Source: Synechococcaceae cyanobacterium
Lineage (GTDB): Bacteria > Cyanobacteriota > Cyanobacteriia > PCC-6307 > Cyanobiaceae
Direction: 5' to 3'
Length of the DNA stretch: 7,444 bases
Assembly (NCBI GenBank): GCA_947460085.1
Contig: CANHGA010000098.1
Coordinates: forward strand, 1-7,444
Within the stretch, counting starts at the first letter, position 1. Every line of letters begins with the position of its first letter. Made by a program: the position numbers and the translations under genes. Below are positions 4,846 to 7,444 of this stretch, piece by piece. The notes beneath the pieces are model-generated. The model did no database searches. It was not told where the DNA came from and worked only from the letters and a program-made list of their open reading frames with translations.

Positions 4846-6015
4846 TTGTTGCACAGCGCCGATTGGCAAATCGGCAAGCCCTATGCCCGGGTGCTGGATC
4901 CGGATAAGCGGGCCCGGCTGCGCCAGGTGCGCCTCGAAGCGATTGGTCGGCTGGCCGACCACGCCCGCCAGCAGGCGGTGCAGTTCGTGGTGGTGGCAGG
5001 GGATCTGTTTGATTCCCCCACCCCCAGCAGCTCGGATGTGAGCAGCGTCTGCGCTGCCATTGGCGCCATCCCCTGCTCCGTGCTGGTGATCCCCGGCAAC
5101 CACGACCATGGGGCCCCAGGCACGGTGTGGCACAGCTCCTTTTTCCAAGCGGAGCAAGGCCGCCGCGCCCCCAACCTGCAGGTGCTGCTTGAACGCAAGG
5201 TTGTGGAGCTGGATTCCCTCGTGGTGCTGCCCTGCCCCCTGCTGCGGCGCAGCGACAGCGTGGATCCCTGCAACTGGCTCAACCAGGTGGATTGGGATGG
5301 GTTGCCCGCTGAAAAACCCCGGCTCGTGATCGCCCATGGCTCCGTGCAGGGTTTTGGCGCCGAGGATCTCGATGCCCCCGCCAGCGCCCACAACCGCCTG
5401 CGCCTCGATGGCGCCTGGCTCGACGCCGTCGACTACATCGCCCTGGGCGATTGGCATGGGCTCAAGCAGGTGTCGGCCAAGGCTTGGTACAGCGGCACCC
5501 TGGAGCCCGACCGCTTCCCCAGGTCGCCCGACTACCAGGCCGGCCAGGTGCTGCAGGTGGAGCTGCGCCGCGGTGAGCCCCCCCAGCTCCAGCCCCTAGC
5601 CACCGGCGGCCTGGGCTGGCATCCGCTGGGCTTCAGCTTCCAGACCGACCGCGATCTCGATCGACTGGAGGAGCAACTGGAGGGGCTGCTGGCGGGCCGC
5701 ATCGGTGCCGACCTGCTGCTGCTGGAGGTTTCGGGCAGTTTGAGCCTGGCGGGCCACCGGTCCTACGAAGCACTCCTGGAACGGCTGGAGGCCCAGCTGT
5801 TGCGGCTCAAGCTGCGGGGAGGCTGCGATGCCGCCCCGGGTCAGGAGGAATTGGCCCAACTCACCCAGCGGCCCGGCGACCCCCTCATTGCCCAGGTGGC
5901 CTGCCATTTGGCCGCCATGCTGCAAAACGCCTCCCCTGATCCAGCCACAGCCCGGTTGGCCCTCAGCGAGCTCTACCGGGCCGTGCAGATGGCCGATGCG
6001 GCGGCAGCCCCTTAG
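4846..6015 (+). CDS. SbcD/Mre11-like DNA repair exonuclease (metallophosphoesterase)
   Basis: The product is about 389 residues, close to the SbcD family length (about 370-420). Phosphoesterase motifs occur in order: ADWQIGK at the N terminus (Asp6), GDLFD (52-56), GNHDH (84-88), AHG (His164) and GDWHG (His204). These coordinate the two metal ions used to cut DNA ends. The first motif is D-W-Q where most Mre11/SbcD proteins have D-x-H. The remaining 150 or so residues would be the capping domain. The only standard start is TTG 4846 (product MLHSADW), but homologues begin M-R-x-L-H-x-A-D-W. That aligns the initiator with ATC 4840 in the order I-R-L-L-H. The frame is closed upstream by TAA 4792-4794, so the true start is between 4795 and 4846. 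The ATPase gene follows after two bases, as expected for a nuclease-ATPase operon. Confidence 0.88.
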   Translation: MLHSADWQIGKPYARVLDPDKRARLRQVRLEAIGRLADHARQQAVQFVVVAGDLFDSPTPSSSDVSSVCAAIGAIPCSVLVIPGNHDHGAPGTVWHSSFFQAEQGRRAPNLQVLLERKVVELDSLVVLPCPLLRRSDSVDPCNWLNQVDWDGLPAEKPRLVIAHGSVQGFGAEDLDAPASAHNRLRLDGAWLDAVDYIALGDWHGLKQVSAKAWYSGTLEPDRFPRSPDYQAGQVLQVELRRGEPPQLQPLATGGLGWHPLGFSFQTDRDLDRLEEQLEGLLAGRIGADLLLLEVSGSLSLAGHRSYEALLERLEAQLLRLKLRGGCDAAPGQEELAQLTQRPGDPLIAQVACHLAAMLQNASPDPATARLALSELYRAVQMADAAAAP

Positions 6016-6017
6016 CC

Positions 6018-7444
6018 ATGCGTCTACGCCATGCGGTGTTGCGCCAGGTGCGCCAACACAAACACCTCCAGCTCTCCTTCCACCCCCGCTTCACCCTGAT
6101 TGGCGGGCCGAATGAGGCCGGCAAAAGCACCCTGGTGGAAGCCCTGCACAAGGGCCTCTTCCTCAAGGCCACGGCCACCGGCCGGGGGGTAGAGGAGCTG
6201 CGCTCCAGGCTCCACAGCGGACTCCCGGAGGTGGAGATTGGCTTTGAGGCAGGCGGCAGCACCTGGCAGCTACGCAAACGCTTTTCCGGGGCCAGTGGCA
6301 CCTGCCAACTCAGCAACACCAGCGGCGTTGCCCTCAGCGGTGCCGCCGCCGAAGAGCGACTAGCGGCCCTGCTCGGGGTGGATGGGGCCATCGAAGGGCG
6401 CCGCATTGGCCAACTCCCCCAGCGCTGGGCCCATCTGTGGGTGCGCCAGGGGGAGGCAGGCAGCAACCTGCTCAGCGGGCCTGGCGCGGCCTACGACCTG
6501 GAGCGGTTGGTGCAGCAACTCCAACAGCAGGGACCAACGGCCACCTTGGAATCCCCCCTCGATCGCCTCGTTGACGACCGGATTCGCCAGCACCTCGATG
6601 GCCTGTTCACCGCCACCGGCAAGGTGAAGGCCGGCAGCCCCTTGGCCCAGGCCCAGGAGCGGGTCAAGGAAGCCCAGGGCCAGCTGGAGCAAGCCCTGGA
6701 GCGCCAAGCGACCCTGGAAACGGCCATGGAGGAGCTGCGCGCCATTGGGCTTCGCCTCAGGGAGATTGACGAGCAAGAGCGTCCGGCGCTAGCGGCCCAA
6801 CGCCAACGGGAAGCCACCCTCCAGCTGCGGCGGGCTGAGGCCAAGCCCCTCCGCCAACAGTGGGAAGCGCTCCGCCAAGCCCAGCAAAGCCTGCAGAACC
6901 TCGAGCTCAAACTCACCAGCCAGCGCCGCAGCCAAAGCGATCAGCAACGCCAGTTGCAAACCAGCCAGCAGGACCTGGAGCACCAAGACCAAGCCCTGGT
7001 CCACCAGCGCCGATCCCTGGAGTCACTCCAAGCCCAGGCCCAAAGCAACCAAGAGCGGCAACAGCTGGCCCAGCACCTGCTCGCCCTCGACAACTTGGAT
7101 CGGGAAGCCCAGCAGCTCCAGACCCACAAGGATCACTTCAGCCAACTGCAACAGGAGGCCGAACAATGGAAGGCCGAACTCGCAGGCCTGCCTGCGATTG
7201 GCAGTGAGCAGGTGAGGGCCCTGCGCCAAAGCGAGCAACGGCTCGCCCAGGCCCAGGCGCGCTGCCAAGCCATGGCCACCCACCTAACGGTGCTGCAAGC
7301 CGACCAACCGGTGACGCTCGGCGGCCAAGCGCTGTTGGCCGGCCAGGAGGTGCAGCTCAGCCGCGCCGAGGAGTTGGCCATCGGTCCAGGCGTTCGCCTG
7401 CGCATCAGCCCTGGAGGCGGCGACGCCACCGCCAATGCCGAACA
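6018..7444 (+). CDS. SMC-like AAA ATPase of the SbcC/YhaN type, DNA repair (3' truncated)
   Basis: This frame is open from ATG 6018 to the right edge (475 complete codons, no stop) and is the longest gene in the window. The Walker A motif GPNEAGKST is at residues 30-38. A Q-loop-like WVRQGEAGS with Gln144 follows the first ATPase half. From about residue 205 to 420 the sequence is a long coiled coil rich in Gln, Glu, Ala, Leu and Arg. At about 423-470 it changes to a beta-type segment (VTLGGQALLAG, then VRLRISPGGGD). No CxxC zinc hook is visible, although the return coil, signature motif, Walker B and D-loop lie outside the window. The gene starts two bases after the nuclease stop, implying translational coupling. 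Together they should form a nuclease-ATPase complex acting on DNA ends. Both SbcC-like and YhaN-like assignments are possible; the absent hook in this half favours YhaN-like. Confidence 0.88.
   Translation, partial: MRLRHAVLRQVRQHKHLQLSFHPRFTLIGGPNEAGKSTLVEALHKGLFLKATATGRGVEELRSRLHSGLPEVEIGFEAGGSTWQLRKRFSGASGTCQLSNTSGVALSGAAAEERLAALLGVDGAIEGRRIGQLPQRWAHLWVRQGEAGSNLLSGPGAAYDLERLVQQLQQQGPTATLESPLDRLVDDRIRQHLDGLFTATGKVKAGSPLAQAQERVKEAQGQLEQALERQATLETAMEELRAIGLRLREIDEQERPALAAQRQREATLQLRRAEAKPLRQQWEALRQAQQSLQNLELKLTSQRRSQSDQQRQLQTSQQDLEHQDQALVHQRRSLESLQAQAQSNQERQQLAQHLLALDNLDREAQQLQTHKDHFSQLQQEAEQWKAELAGLPAIGSEQVRALRQSEQRLAQAQARCQAMATHLTVLQADQPVTLGGQALLAGQEVQLSRAEELAIGPGVRLRISPGGGDATANAE

Noticed and set aside
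4525..5457. 310-codon minus-strand open frame opposite the nuclease
   Set aside because: It overlaps both the cytochrome and nuclease genes, whose motifs are clear, and it shows no recognisable domain.
6640..7280. Repeated GCCCAG/CAGCAG-like words resembling a tandem repeat
   Set aside because: They reflect Ala-Gln and Gln-rich heptads of the ATPase coiled coil and have no regular DNA period.

Overview
This GC-rich window reads as the chromosome of an alpha-cyanobacterium (picocyanobacterium, Synechococcus/Cyanobium type). The evidence is ndhL, a subunit specific to the photosynthetic NDH-1 complex, its neighbour of the DUF3007 type found in oxygenic phototrophs, a cytochrome c6-family protein, and a tRNA-Leu(UAA) with no group I intron. 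Nothing resembles a prophage, transposon or CRISPR array. TAG is the most common stop codon here.

Layout, left to right. Bases 3-80 are the 3' end of an unidentified plus-strand gene. A non-coding stretch follows, with one weak 21-codon small ORF, then tRNA-Leu(UAA) on the minus strand. A plus-strand cluster follows: ndhL, a DUF3007-like membrane protein, trpA and a DUF938-type methyltransferase. It runs tail-to-tail into a minus-strand pair read from right to left: a small exported four-cysteine protein, then a class I/II aminotransferase. Next come a plus-strand YciI-like protein and, convergent to it, a minus-strand cytochrome c6 paralogue. Divergent from the cytochrome is a two-gene plus-strand operon: an SbcD/Mre11-like nuclease and an SMC-like ATPase of the SbcC/YhaN type. 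The ATPase is cut by the right edge with at least 475 codons visible.

The most notable observation is that the aminotransferase is broken by one in-frame TAG at 3040-3042. The reading frame is otherwise intact on both sides, and the PLP-binding lysine lies beyond the stop. This is either a very recent pseudogene, a base-call error, or a readthrough event.

Other points of interest: two convergent gene pairs share stop-codon bases (CTAA at 2488-2491, CTAG at 4368-4371). The cytochrome has Ile where classical c6 has a haem-proximal Gln. The nuclease gene lacks an ATG and seems to start at TTG, or at ATC where homologues have ATG. The ATPase shows no zinc hook but a small beta-type module inside its coiled-coil region.

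How the genes work together: NdhL, probably the DUF3007 protein, and the cytochrome belong to photosynthetic or respiratory electron transport. TrpA catalyses the indole-forming step of tryptophan synthesis. The nuclease and ATPase form a DNA-end processing pair. The remaining genes have no clear link to these. I found no convincing new defence or mobile system.
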